A stretch of DNA of 64,000 nucleotides from an uncultured Agathobaculum sp. GTDB taxonomy: Bacteria; Bacillota; Clostridia; Oscillospirales; Butyricicoccaceae. The position numbers and the translations under genes were made by a program. The notes under the pieces were generated by a model, which saw nothing but the letters and a program-made list of their open reading frames with translations, searched no databases and was not told the DNA's origin. Shown piece by piece: positions 1 through 7,861 of this stretch. The stretch spans positions 1 to 64,000 of the forward strand of contig NZ_CALWUN010000002.1 in assembly GCF_944384735.1 (NCBI RefSeq), read 5' to 3'. Numbering within the stretch: position 1 is the stretch's first letter; each line of letters begins with the position of its first letter.

Positions 1-3
1 CAA

Positions 4-55
4 GGCAAGAATGAGAAAAACGGCATAGCCGAAGCTATACCGTTTCTCTCTTGCC
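4..55 (-). terminator. Long hairpin terminator of the AI-2E family permease gene
   Basis: A long interrupted hairpin follows the stop codon of the permease gene. The core stem pairs 18-29 with 34-45 (one mismatch) around a loop that reads TTCG on the minus strand; outer arms GGCAAGA (4-10) and TCTTGCC (49-55) extend it. On the minus strand a T-rich stretch follows the core stem, as in an intrinsic terminator. Confidence 0.7.
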
Positions 56-90
56 CCACGATGTTTTCTTATCGGGATGTGCCTTGTGGG

Positions 91-1461
91 TCAGCCCTTT
101 TTGTTCTGTTCTTGCTGCTTTTTTTGTGCTTCACGCGCTTTTTCTGCCGCGCGGCGGCGTTCCTTAGCAGAAACTGGCGGCCGGTCCTCGGTGATTTCTA
201 CAAATTCCCCTGTGACGGGGTCGAGCCGCTTGGGGCCGCGGTAGTCGTTGGTGTCGACTGGCAGGCCGCGTTTTTGCAGCAGCGTGCAGACAACTTCGGT
301 CACCGCGCTGTACAGCACTGCAAACAGCGGTACACCGACGGCCATGCCGACAAACCCAAATACGCCGCCAAACAGCAGGATGGCGAACATGACCCAGAAA
401 CTGGACAGGCCGGTCGAGTTGCCCAGAATTTTGGGGCCGAGGATGTTGCCGTCAAACTGCTGCAAAGCGAGCACGAACAAAGCGAAATAAATCGCCTGCA
501 CTGGACTGATGACCATAATCAGGATAGTGCTCGGGATGGCGCCGATGAACGGTCCGAAAAAGGGGATGATGTTGGTCACGCCGATGATAACCGAGATCAG
601 CAGCGCAAACGATTGATCCATTGTCATCAGGCCAAAGCCGATAAACAGGCGTAGCCCAAAGAAACATAGCAGGCCGATGATCAGCGAGTCGATCAGCTTG
701 CCGGTGATGAAGCCGCCAAACACACGGTGCACATAGGCCACGCGTCCCATGATGCGGTTGGCACGGTCGATCGAAAACAGGCTGTACGTCATCTTTTTGG
801 CTTGCGCGCAAAAGGTATCCTTGCTGTTGAGGATATAGAGCGCAATGATGATACCGATCAGGACATCGAACAGCACGGAAACCGTGGTGACCACGCCAGT
901 CATCAGTTCGACCAGCTGCGGCAGCGCGATGTTCTGTACCCAGTCGATGATCTGCTGGGAAAACTCATCATAAATTTGCAGGAAATTGCGCTCAATGACC
1001 GGATTGTCCTTGAGCAGTGCGGCAACCCAGCTGGAGATCTCGTCCAGATAGTCGTCCATCGATTCAAGCAGGGAAAAGATACTCACGACCAGCTGCGGCA
1101 GCACGAGCCACAGCTGGATGCCGACCACGGCAATGCCGATCAGCAGGGTCAGGATGCTGCACAGGCCTTTGGCAATGCGCGTGCCGTTTTTCAGGCGCTG
1201 CGCCAGCCGTGGCTGGACACGTCGATACAGTGCATTGAATACCGGCATCAGCAGGTAGGCCATAACAAACCCATAGATGAACGGGCTGAGAATGCTCACC
1301 AGCTTGCCGAGCATGGTAACAATGCCGGGCAGCCATTGCAACAGGAATACGACCACTGCGCTGGATACGATCACGCAGAACGCCGTCAGACCCCACTGGA
1401 AATAGTGCGGGTGCTTTTGGAAGGTAGATTTGTTTTGCTGGCTTGGGTCCTCCACGGACAT
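91..1461 (-). CDS. AI-2E family transporter (PerM/YtvI-like permease)
   Basis: A 456-residue integral membrane protein of the AI-2E/PerM exporter family, whose substrates are mostly undefined. Hydrophobic segments lie near residues 25-45, 50-75, 105-130 and in a dense C-terminal block that contains the family-type stretch ITNIIPFFGPFIGAIP (here VTNIIPFFGPFIGAIP). The C-terminus after the last membrane segment is a charged tail rich in Arg, Lys, Glu and Gln. The ATG at 1461 is preferred to the upstream GTG because GGAGAGGAG sits just before it. It is followed by a strong hairpin and probably ends a unit starting with the small membrane protein upstream. Confidence 0.85.
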   Translation of the reverse strand: MSVEDPSQQNKSTFQKHPHYFQWGLTAFCVIVSSAVVVFLLQWLPGIVTMLGKLVSILSPFIYGFVMAYLLMPVFNALYRRVQPRLAQRLKNGTRIAKGLCSILTLLIGIAVVGIQLWLVLPQLVVSIFSLLESMDDYLDEISSWVAALLKDNPVIERNFLQIYDEFSQQIIDWVQNIALPQLVELMTGVVTTVSVLFDVLIGIIIALYILNSKDTFCAQAKKMTYSLFSIDRANRIMGRVAYVHRVFGGFITGKLIDSLIIGLLCFFGLRLFIGFGLMTMDQSFALLISVIIGVTNIIPFFGPFIGAIPSTILIMVISPVQAIYFALFVLALQQFDGNILGPKILGNSTGLSSFWVMFAILLFGGVFGFVGMAVGVPLFAVLYSAVTEVVCTLLQKRGLPVDTNDYRGPKRLDPVTGEFVEITEDRPPVSAKERRRAAEKAREAQKKQQEQNKKG

Positions 1462-1507
1462 GCTCCTCTCCTGCCGGGGTACGCCCGGCACGCAGATCGT
1501 TCAGTGC

Positions 1508-1813
1508 TTATTCGTCGTCGCAGTCAAAGAATACCCGCCAGACCAGATACATCCAGCTTGCCGCAAACGCGACAAACAGCACGCCGCGGAACTTTTTGAG
1601 CGCGCGGGCAAAGCAGGCGCCCAGCCACATGCCCAGCGTCAGCAGGCAGACCTTGAATACGGCAAAATCCAGGATGGAAAAGCCCTGTGCACGGGAGACC
1701 GCATATTCGGTCCAGCGGCCGGCATGGCTGCGCGCATCGTCTGCATAGCGCAGCATCTGCTCCGCACGCGCACGCAGGGCCTCACGGTCGATGTTTTCCA
1801 GATAGTTTTTCAT
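1508..1813 (-). CDS. Small membrane protein, function unknown
   Basis: A 101-residue protein with a charged N-terminal half (about 45 residues, helical looking) and two hydrophobic segments near residues 48-68 and 76-94, ending in an acidic FDCDDE tail. The start ATG at 1813 has AAGGAGAG directly upstream; the longer frame lacks such a site. No known family is recognised. It lies 46 nt upstream of the AI-2E permease on the same strand and may be co-transcribed with it. Confidence 0.65.
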   Translation of the reverse strand: MKNYLENIDREALRARAEQMLRYADDARSHAGRWTEYAVSRAQGFSILDFAVFKVCLLTLGMWLGACFARALKKFRGVLFVAFAASWMYLVWRVFFDCDDE

Positions 1814-1847
1814 TGCTTTGCACTCTCCTTTATATGCTTCTGTCAGA

Positions 1848-2468
1848 TCAACGGGCGGCTTTTCCGTCCCGGGTTGCCTTGGCGATGCTGCATGGCACAG
1901 TGCCCATGCAGGAAATGCGGCCAAGCCGCATGCCGATACGGCATGCGAGGTCGTCCGCGTCCACGCTCCCGGTTTCCCGAAGCGCGGCTTGTAGGATCAG
2001 GCCGGCCGCGCGTGCGTCCGAGCCTGCTTCATGGTGGTTGAGCGCGATACCGAGCGCACCGGCAACGGTATCCAGTTTATGGTTGGCCAGCTCCGGCCAG
2101 ACCCGCTGCGCGACCTTGACCGTGCAGACATACCGGCAATCAGGCACAGGTATATGGTAGTGCGCGAGACACGCGCACAGAACGGCCGTATCGAACATAG
2201 CGTTGTGGCAGACCAGCATGCTGCCATCGACCTGGTCGGTGATTTCGCGCCAAACGAGGTCGAATGTCGGCGCATCCACGACCATGGACTCCTTGATATG
2301 GTTGACACGCACGTTGCCCCAATGGAACTTGCCCACCTGCGCAGGCGGTTTGATCAGCGTGACCAGCTCGCCTGCCGGTGTTTGATCTTCGAAAATGCTG
2401 ACGCCCAGCGCACACGCGCTCAGGCGCGAGGCGTTGCCGGTCTCAAAATCCAGTGCGATGTACCTCAT
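1848..2468 (-). CDS. DEDD-type 3'-5' exonuclease (DNA polymerase III epsilon-like)
   Basis: A 206-residue RNase T/DnaQ-fold exonuclease. It begins MRYIALDFETG, which supplies the ExoI motif (DFE), and has the later aspartates expected of the family in VCHNAMFDTAVL (ExoII region) and HHEAGSDARAAG (ExoIII region, H...D), so a DEDDh active site looks complete. The ATG at 2468 has GGGAGG 7 nt upstream and overlaps the stop of the preceding DUF2461 gene by 4 nt (ATGA), showing translational coupling. A stand-alone exonuclease rather than the polymerase subunit is likely, given the DUF2461 neighbour. Confidence 0.8.
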   Translation of the reverse strand: MRYIALDFETGNASRLSACALGVSIFEDQTPAGELVTLIKPPAQVGKFHWGNVRVNHIKESMVVDAPTFDLVWREITDQVDGSMLVCHNAMFDTAVLCACLAHYHIPVPDCRYVCTVKVAQRVWPELANHKLDTVAGALGIALNHHEAGSDARAAGLILQAALRETGSVDADDLACRIGMRLGRISCMGTVPCSIAKATRDGKAAR

Positions 2469-3166
2469 TGGACCGCCTCCCGCCGCGCGGCGTCCGCGCG
2501 CTCCTTGGCGGCGAGCAGGAACCGGTAAAACGGCGCGAGCCGCTGCATGGTTTCCAGCATCGGCTGTGCAAACGAGCCGTCGAGCACGGGGGAGAAGTCC
2601 CCGCTTTCCCGGAAGTCGACACCGATCTCCTTGCGGTTCAGCCAATCCTGATATGCCGACTTGGCATCGGGAAATTTGGGACGTTTGTATTGTTCCCCGG
2701 CCAGCTGCATTTGCGGGCAGGCCTGCACCGCGTCGCGCGCGGCGAGGAACAGCTGGTCTTCGTGTAAAACCATATCGCGTAATGCTTCCATTTCGCCGCG
2801 TCCCCAAGCACCCCAGCAGCCGAAGCCCCAGAACTCCGGATGGATTTCAAAGTAATAACAGGGGACGGACTCGTGCTCCTGCCGCGGCCGGCGGAAAAAC
2901 ATCCACATATTCGCGCGGTAAAGCGTCTTGTCCTTGGTATAGCGCGTATCGCGCCGCACGCGCGACACCATGCGCGACGGGACGACGACAAACTGCGGGT
3001 CGATCCCGAGCATGTCGGGCGTCATCATTTCGATCAGTTCATGGAACGGCTGGATGACCAGCCGCTTGATGTCATCTTTATGTGCTTCGTAAAAGTCCTT
3101 GCTGTTTTGCAGGCGGTTTAGCTGCAGCAGGTCGATGCCCGCAGCGTGAAAGCCTGTGAATGCCAT
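2465..3166 (-). CDS. DUF2461 family protein (TIGR02453)
   Basis: About 233 residues. The N-terminus MAFTGF followed by a long helix and NSKDFYEAHKDDIKRL matches the DUF2461 pattern (FxGF, Leu-rich, then N..WFE.HK). Further family-like segments are TRYTKDKTLYRANMW and YYFEIHPE. The biochemical role of this family is unknown. The ATG at 3166 starts exactly at the family motif; a GTG four codons upstream (3178) is an alternative with a closer AAAGG. Its stop overlaps the downstream exonuclease start by 4 nt. Confidence 0.75.
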   Translation of the reverse strand: MAFTGFHAAGIDLLQLNRLQNSKDFYEAHKDDIKRLVIQPFHELIEMMTPDMLGIDPQFVVVPSRMVSRVRRDTRYTKDKTLYRANMWMFFRRPRQEHESVPCYYFEIHPEFWGFGCWGAWGRGEMEALRDMVLHEDQLFLAARDAVQACPQMQLAGEQYKRPKFPDAKSAYQDWLNRKEIGVDFRESGDFSPVLDGSFAQPMLETMQRLAPFYRFLLAAKERADAARREAVQ

Positions 3167-3398
3167 GGGATTGGGCACCTGCCTTTCTGCCTTTCATTGT
3201 ACCGCGTTTTTCCCATTTGCGCAACAGGATTTTGCTGTTTTACGCGATCTATACGCAAAATATAGGGTGGGAACCGGGCTTGTCCGGAAATCATGCGGGT
3301 GCAGGCGGTGTTGTGCGGTGCGCGGCATGCACCGCAAGTCGCAGGCAGACAGCATGTGTCCGCCTGCAGGTGCGGTAAGAAAGGAAACGGATAGGGGG

Positions 3399-3971
3399 TC
3401 ACAGCGGCTCGAAGCCGAAGTAGCTCAGCATGCCGTTATATATGCCCTGCGCAAAGCCGTAGGGGTCGCTTGCCAGCTTTTGCGCGTCGGATTCGTTGGT
3501 CAGATAGGCCAGTTCGACCAGAATGGCAGGCATGCGCGTGCGCCGCAGCACATACAGGCCGGGATTGAGCCGCACGCCGTTGTCACGGGTGCCGACCCGG
3601 TTGACAATACCTTGCAGCACATGCTGTGCCAGCCAGTAGGGCTGGGTGTTCTGCTGGTAGACGTAGACCTCGGTGCCGTTGATCGCCGGGTTGACGTTTG
3701 CGTTGCAGTGGATGCTGATGAAATAGTCGGCAGGCCAGCTGTTAGCCATATTCACGCGCATGGCAAGGCTGGTCGCGTTGCTCGTGCCAAGGATTTCGCT
3801 CGGGCTGTTGCGGCTGACGCGCACGGCGAACCGTGGGTCGGCGCGCAGCATATCGGCCAGATACTGGCTGACAGCGTAGTTGACGTCCTGCTCACGCAGG
3901 CCGTTCCCCTCTGCGCCGGTGTTCGGGCCGGTGGGGTTGTGGCCCGCGTCGATGAAAATACGGATAGGCAA
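3399..3971 (-). CDS. N-acetylmuramoyl-L-alanine amidase (Amidase_3)
   Basis: A 190-residue zinc amidase that cleaves the bond between N-acetylmuramic acid and L-alanine in peptidoglycan. Zinc and catalytic motifs are visible: DAGHNP near residue 8, a Glu/Gln region after NTGAEG, SIHCNAN near residue 85 and AILVELAYLTN near residue 150. There is no signal peptide, SLH, LysM or SPOR domain, so it is the bare catalytic domain, like some CwlD-related or phage-like enzymes. The start is a TTG at 3971 with an excellent AGGAGGTGATAC site. It is divergent from nnrD. Confidence 0.85.
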   Translation of the reverse strand: MPIRIFIDAGHNPTGPNTGAEGNGLREQDVNYAVSQYLADMLRADPRFAVRVSRNSPSEILGTSNATSLAMRVNMANSWPADYFISIHCNANVNPAINGTEVYVYQQNTQPYWLAQHVLQGIVNRVGTRDNGVRLNPGLYVLRRTRMPAILVELAYLTNESDAQKLASDPYGFAQGIYNGMLSYFGFEPL

Positions 3972-4101
3972 AGTATCACCTCCTCATTCCAGCCTATGCG
4001 GCAGAATGCGGGCAGGATACGGGAGCAGGCGGCATCTTGACCCGTGCCCTGTGCAGTGTTATGCTGGTAGCGGATAAAGCAGCGCGATGGAGGGATAGGA
4101 T

Positions 4102-4995
4102 ATGGCCGCAAGCATGGAAAAAACAGTTTTTCGGGAGATCGATCAGGAATTTGTCGACGGCATCTTGCCGTGCCGCGACCCGGATGCGGATAAAAACGCA
4201 TTCGGCCGCGTGCTGTGCGTATGCGGTTCGGCGGGATACACGGGAGCGGCGTATTTTGCCGCGCAGGGCGCGGTGCGTATGGGCAGCGGCGTCGTCACGC
4301 TGGCCACGCCCGAAAAGGCATGGCCGGTGCTTGCGGTCAAGCTGAATGAGCCCGTCGTGCGGCCGATGCCATGCGACGGGGACGGCCTGCTCTCGCGCGA
4401 AGCGCTGCCTGTGCTGCTTTCCCTGACCGGGCGAGCGGACGCATTGCTCATCGGCTGCGGGCTGGGGCGGTCGGACGCGGTCGGGGAAATCGTGTGCGCG
4501 CTGGTGCAAAGCGCGCGCTGCCCGGTCGTCGTGGATGCGGACGGTATAAATGCGCTCGCCGCGCATAAAGATGTATTGCGGCAGGCGGCGCAGCCGGTCG
4601 CGCTGACGCCGCACGCTGCTGAGTTTGGGCGGCTTTCGGGCATCCGGCAGCCGGACGACACGGCGCTTGCGGCTTTCGCGCGGGACAACCGCTGTATCCT
4701 GCTCCATAAGGGGCACCGCACGCGCATTTTTACGCCGGACGGCATGGCGTACCGCAATCATTCCGGCAACCCCGGCATGGCCAAGGGCGGCAGCGGCGAC
4801 GTGCTGGCGGGCATGCTGGTGTCGCTGTGTGGGCAGGGGATTGACCCGGCGCGCGCGGCCTGCGCCGCGGCGTGGCTGCATGGCCGCGCGGGCGACATGG
4901 CGGCAAACCGCCTGAGCGAATACGGCATGACGCCGGGTGACATGTTGTGCGAGCTGTCCCGGCTGCTGCACCGATACAATACGAGGGAGTGGTGA
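4102..4995 (+). CDS. nnrD: ADP-dependent (S)-NAD(P)H-hydrate dehydratase
   Basis: A 297-residue ribokinase-fold enzyme that repairs hydrated NADH/NADPH at the expense of ADP. Diagnostic features are VCGSAGYTGAAYFAAQGA near residue 40, the central VVDADGINAL, LTPHAAEF, and the anion-hole motif NPGMAKGGSGDVLAG near residue 225. The NAD(P)HX epimerase domain (NnrE) often fused at the N-terminus is absent. GGAGGGATAG precedes the ATG. It heads a plus-strand group with a lipoprotein gene, alr and mazF, the same neighbourhood as acpS/nnr-ydcC-alr-ndoA in many Firmicutes. Confidence 0.9.
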   Translation: MAASMEKTVFREIDQEFVDGILPCRDPDADKNAFGRVLCVCGSAGYTGAAYFAAQGAVRMGSGVVTLATPEKAWPVLAVKLNEPVVRPMPCDGDGLLSREALPVLLSLTGRADALLIGCGLGRSDAVGEIVCALVQSARCPVVVDADGINALAAHKDVLRQAAQPVALTPHAAEFGRLSGIRQPDDTALAAFARDNRCILLHKGHRTRIFTPDGMAYRNHSGNPGMAKGGSGDVLAGMLVSLCGQGIDPARAACAAAWLHGRAGDMAANRLSEYGMTPGDMLCELSRLLHRYNTREW

Positions 4996-4996
4996 C

Positions 4997-5572
4997 CTGA
5001 AACGGATATTTTATATGGGCGTCTTGCTGCTGGCGTTGGCTGGCTGCGGCGGCGTCCCGGCCGACGGGCAGGCGGTGCGCGAGCACTTTGACACGCTCGC
5101 CGGATTTGAGGCGGAACTGAAAATTTTGTCCGATCTTGGGCAATCTACTCTGGAATATCAAGTCGATTACGTTTATAATAGGGAAGATAACGACACCTTC
5201 GCCATCACTGCGCCCGAAAGCCTTGCCGGGATCGGCGGCACGATCGCGGGCACGGATAACGCCTCGTTCACGTTGCAGTATGACGGTCTCGCGCTCGACG
5301 ACGCGATGCCGCAGCGCACCGGGCTGACGCCTGCGGACGCATTGTTCTGCCTGCTTAATGACCTGCGTACGGCCGAGCCGGCGCAGCTATGGACCGAGCG
5401 CGCGGATGGCGCGTCGCTGCTGGTGCTGTGGTATGAGCAGCAGGATGCGGACGGCAAGGTCGAAAAGCAGGTCTGGCTCACCGAGGACGGCTTGCAGCCG
5501 GTGTGCGCCGAATTCTATGCGGACGGCACGCGCGTGCTCAAGATTCTGGTGACCGATTACCGGCAAACATAA
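4997..5572 (+). CDS. YdcC-like lipoprotein, probable CTG start
   Basis: About 191 residues. The N-terminus reads (M)KRIFYMGVLLLALAGC, a short lipoprotein signal with lipobox ALAGC; the mature part looks like a small LolA/YdcC-type beta protein. No ATG, GTG or TTG lies at the right place: the best start is CTG at 4997, 7 nt after GAGGGAG and one base after the nnrD stop. The ATG at 5015 would remove the basic n-region. Position directly before alr matches ydcC in Bacillus subtilis, so the identification leans on synteny more than on sequence. Confidence 0.7.
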   Translation: MKRIFYMGVLLLALAGCGGVPADGQAVREHFDTLAGFEAELKILSDLGQSTLEYQVDYVYNREDNDTFAITAPESLAGIGGTIAGTDNASFTLQYDGLALDDAMPQRTGLTPADALFCLLNDLRTAEPAQLWTERADGASLLVLWYEQQDADGKVEKQVWLTEDGLQPVCAEFYADGTRVLKILVTDYRQT

Positions 5573-5591
5573 ATCTGGGGATGAAAACGAT

Positions 5592-6713
5592 ATGAAACCG
5601 AGCAAGCACCGCGCCTGGGCCGAGGTCGATCTGGGCGCGATCGAACACAATTACCGTGTGATCTGTCAGCAGGCCAAATCGCCCGTGCTGTGCGTGGTCA
5701 AGGCGGACGCTTACGGCCACGGCGCTGTGCCGGTCGCCCAGCGCCTGCAAGCATTGGGCGCGCCGTATTTTGCGGCGGCGACCGTACCGGAGGCGGTTGA
5801 GCTGCGTGAGCACGGCATTACCAAGCCGATTTTGATTTTGGGCTATGTGGATGAGGCCGATATGGACACCATCGCGCGCCAGCACATCACCGCGCCGGTG
5901 TACGACGTAGAAACCGCACAGCTGTTGAGCGAGGCTGCGGTGCGCACGGGCGAGACGCTGACCGTCCACTACAAGCTGGACACCGGCATGACCCGCCTGG
6001 GCTTTCCCGCGTGGGAGCGCGCGCAGACGGTCGACCAGATCGCGGCATGCGCCTCGCTGCCCGGCCTGCGTAGCGAAGGCCTTTTCACGCATTTTGCGGT
6101 CGCGGATGTGCCTGAGGGCAAGGGCTATACCCATTTGCAGTACCAACGCTTTGCCGATGTGTGCGGCGATCTGGCCGCGCGCGGTGTCGACCTGCCGCTG
6201 CGGCACTGTGCCAACAGCGGCGCGATCCAGCACTATGAGCAAATGCACTGCACCATGACGCGCGCGGGCATTATCCTGTACGGCTACCGCCCGGATGCCT
6301 CTGTGCCGCCCATGCTCGACCTGTGTCCGGCGATGACGGTCAAAGCGCGCGTCGTGCAGGTGCGCGACATCCCGGCGCATACCACGGTCAGCTATGGCCG
6401 TACTTACGAAACGGACAAGCCCACCCGTGTGGCGGTCGTGTCCATCGGCTATGCGGACGGATACCTGCGCACCGGCTCGGGCAAGGCGCATGTTGTGCTG
6501 GCCGGCCAGAAGGCGCCCATACTCGGCCGCATCTGCATGGATATGTGTATGGCGCGCGTGCCGGACGGCGCGCAGGTGCGCCGCGGCGATGAGGTCACCA
6601 TCTTTGGCCCTGCGGTCTGGACGGCGGAGGATGTGGCCGCCGCCGCGGGCACGATCTCGTACGAGGTGATCTGCGCCGCCAGCAGCCGCGTGCCGCGCTT
6701 TTATCAGGATTGA
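5592..6713 (+). CDS. alr: Alanine racemase
   Basis: A 373-residue PLP enzyme that interconverts L- and D-alanine for peptidoglycan synthesis. The PLP lysine is K37 in VVKADAYGHGA, and the opposing catalytic tyrosine is Y268 in TTVSYGRTY. GTGMTRLG-like substrate-site residues (DTGMTRLGF) and the C-terminal RICMDM segment are present; length is typical. It lies 19 nt after the lipoprotein gene and 150 nt before the mazF-like gene. Confidence 0.95.
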   Translation: MKPSKHRAWAEVDLGAIEHNYRVICQQAKSPVLCVVKADAYGHGAVPVAQRLQALGAPYFAAATVPEAVELREHGITKPILILGYVDEADMDTIARQHITAPVYDVETAQLLSEAAVRTGETLTVHYKLDTGMTRLGFPAWERAQTVDQIAACASLPGLRSEGLFTHFAVADVPEGKGYTHLQYQRFADVCGDLAARGVDLPLRHCANSGAIQHYEQMHCTMTRAGIILYGYRPDASVPPMLDLCPAMTVKARVVQVRDIPAHTTVSYGRTYETDKPTRVAVVSIGYADGYLRTGSGKAHVVLAGQKAPILGRICMDMCMARVPDGAQVRRGDEVTIFGPAVWTAEDVAAAAGTISYEVICAASSRVPRFYQD

Positions 6714-6813
6714 CACCCGCACTGCCTGCGGCATAAGATGAAACGGGAAGAAATTCCCATCTGCGCGGGCGTGAAAACCCGGATTGCGGTTATATTTTTG
6801 CGCACCGTGGGGA

Positions 6814-6846
6814 AAATAGGTTTGCGGACAAACCGCAAATCTATTT
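6814..6846 (+). promoter_or_regulatory. 14-bp hairpin in the alr-mazF gap
   Basis: Positions 6814-6827 pair with 6833-6846 (one G-T pair) around a 5-nt loop, ending only 4 nt before the GGAG of the mazF-like gene. It occupies the place where an antitoxin gene is found in relatives. It could be an alr terminator with a weak T tail, or a structure that controls toxin translation. Confidence 0.5.
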
Positions 6847-6865
6847 CATCGGAGTGTGAACCAAC

Positions 6866-7228
6866 GTGGACAGCAGTATCAAACGGGGAGATATCTTCTA
6901 TGCCGACCTCAGTCCGGTGGTCGGCAGCGAGCAGGGCGGGGTGCGCCCCGTGCTGATCGTGCAGAACAATGTGGGCAACCGGTACAGCCCTACCGTGATC
7001 GCCGCCGCCATTACATCGCAGATCAACAAGGCCAAGATGCCGACGCATATCACGCTCGGCGCGCCCAAGTATGGTCTGACCAAGGACTCCATCATCCTGA
7101 CCGAGCAGATCCGCACGCTCGATAAGCGCCGTCTGCGCGAAAAGATGGGGTCGCTCGATGAAAAGGCGATGCGCCATGTGGACGAAGCGCTGGCGGTCAG
7201 CTTTGGTTTGGGCTCGGTGCAGGGCTGA
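6866..7228 (+). CDS. MazF/EndoA (NdoA) family endoribonuclease toxin
   Basis: A 120-residue PemK/MazF-fold mRNA interferase. The N-terminus [19 protein letters not shown] and RPVLIVQNN are hallmarks; the catalytic pair of EndoA (Arg and Thr) appears as R27 and T50 (AAAITS). The start is GTG at 6866 with GGAG 11 nt upstream. Gene order after alr equals ndoA in Bacillus, but no ribbon-helix-helix antitoxin gene (ndoAI/mazE) lies between alr and this gene. An intrinsic terminator follows. Confidence 0.9.
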   Translation: MDSSIKRGDIFYADLSPVVGSEQGGVRPVLIVQNNVGNRYSPTVIAAAITSQINKAKMPTHITLGAPKYGLTKDSIILTEQIRTLDKRRLREKMGSLDEKAMRHVDEALAVSFGLGSVQG

Positions 7229-7246
7229 GGGCATAACAGTAACATG

Positions 7247-7280
7247 AAACGCGTATCCTGTAACGGGATACGCGTTTTTT
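7247..7280 (+). terminator. Intrinsic terminator after mazF
   Basis: A perfect 12-bp stem (7247-7258 with 7266-7277) with a 7-nt loop runs into six T's. It ends the alr-mazF transcription unit. An open frame begins at the ATG inside it but that start is not used (see the next gene). Confidence 0.9.
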
Positions 7281-7297
7281 CATGGGGAGGTGCGGCT

Positions 7298-7861
7298 GTG
7301 CGGGCGACGGTGCAGTATGCAGAGGGGACGGTTGGCTGGCTAGACTGGCAGCCCGACCCCTATGGCGTGCAGGTCACAGTGGATTGCGCCATACCGGATG
7401 GCGCGCCGCCGCTGCTGCGCTGCTGGGGGCAGACAGGCGGCGCGCCGCTGCTGGTCGGCCTGCCCGCGCCCGAGGGCGGCCGCCTGCGGCTGCGGCGGCA
7501 TTTGTCGCGCGAAACGCTCAAGGGGGCGGGCTGTGCATCACAGCCGCCGTCGTTTTTTTATCTGGCAGGACAGCCGCGGCAGGCTGCGCCGTCCAGTCCG
7601 CCGGGGGCGGGAGTAGAGCTGGACGAGGCTCTTCAGACCGGCGATGCGGTGCTGGATGCCTTGCTGCGTGAGGGGACGGTGCATGCAGAGCGGCTGGGGG
7701 AAGGCGTGCGCCTGCGCTGCACATTTGCGCCTGACCAGCCGTTTGCCCTCGCGTCCGCGTTTGTACTGTGCCGGGTGGAAGAAGGGCAGGCCGTACTCGA
7801 CTGGACGAAAAAGGGCGCAGCCGGTATGGCTGCGCCCAAAGGGACGGAAGAGATTATTTGA
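7298..7861 (+). CDS. Hypothetical protein, unrecognised
   Basis: A 187-residue protein with no membrane segment or known motif. The longer frame starts inside the preceding terminator, so the GTG at 7298, 7 nt after GGGGAGG, is preferred. The sequence has a WLDW-x-PDPYG stretch near the N-terminus, a central low-complexity part rich in Ala, Pro, Gly and Gln, and ends facing the DUF1015 gene; the two stop codons overlap by a few bases. The last 18 codons contain the terminator hairpin of the opposite gene. It is probably real because of the ribosome binding site, but conservation is unknown. Confidence 0.5.
   Translation: MRATVQYAEGTVGWLDWQPDPYGVQVTVDCAIPDGAPPLLRCWGQTGGAPLLVGLPAPEGGRLRLRRHLSRETLKGAGCASQPPSFFYLAGQPRQAAPSSPPGAGVELDEALQTGDAVLDALLREGTVHAERLGEGVRLRCTFAPDQPFALASAFVLCRVEEGQAVLDWTKKGAAGMAAPKGTEEII
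7808..7837 (-). terminator. Terminator of the DUF1015 gene, inside the end of the opposite ORF
   Basis: A 10-bp perfect GC stem (GGGCGCAGCC with its complement) with a 5-nt loop, followed on the minus strand by TTTTT. It lies downstream of the DUF1015 stop codon and within the coding end of the plus-strand hypothetical gene. Confidence 0.8.

Noticed and set aside
4037..4345. 102-codon frame across the nnrD start
   Set aside because: Overlaps nnrD in a different frame, without a binding site or motif.
6738..6956. Possible MazE antitoxin ORF (72 codons) before mazF
   Set aside because: It has no ribosome binding site, overlaps mazF by 91 nt in another frame and does not look like a ribbon-helix-helix protein.
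7244..7297. ATG start inside the terminator for the 7298 gene
   Set aside because: The ATG lies in the terminator stem and the first 18 codons are only the hairpin sequence; the GTG after GGGGAGG is better.
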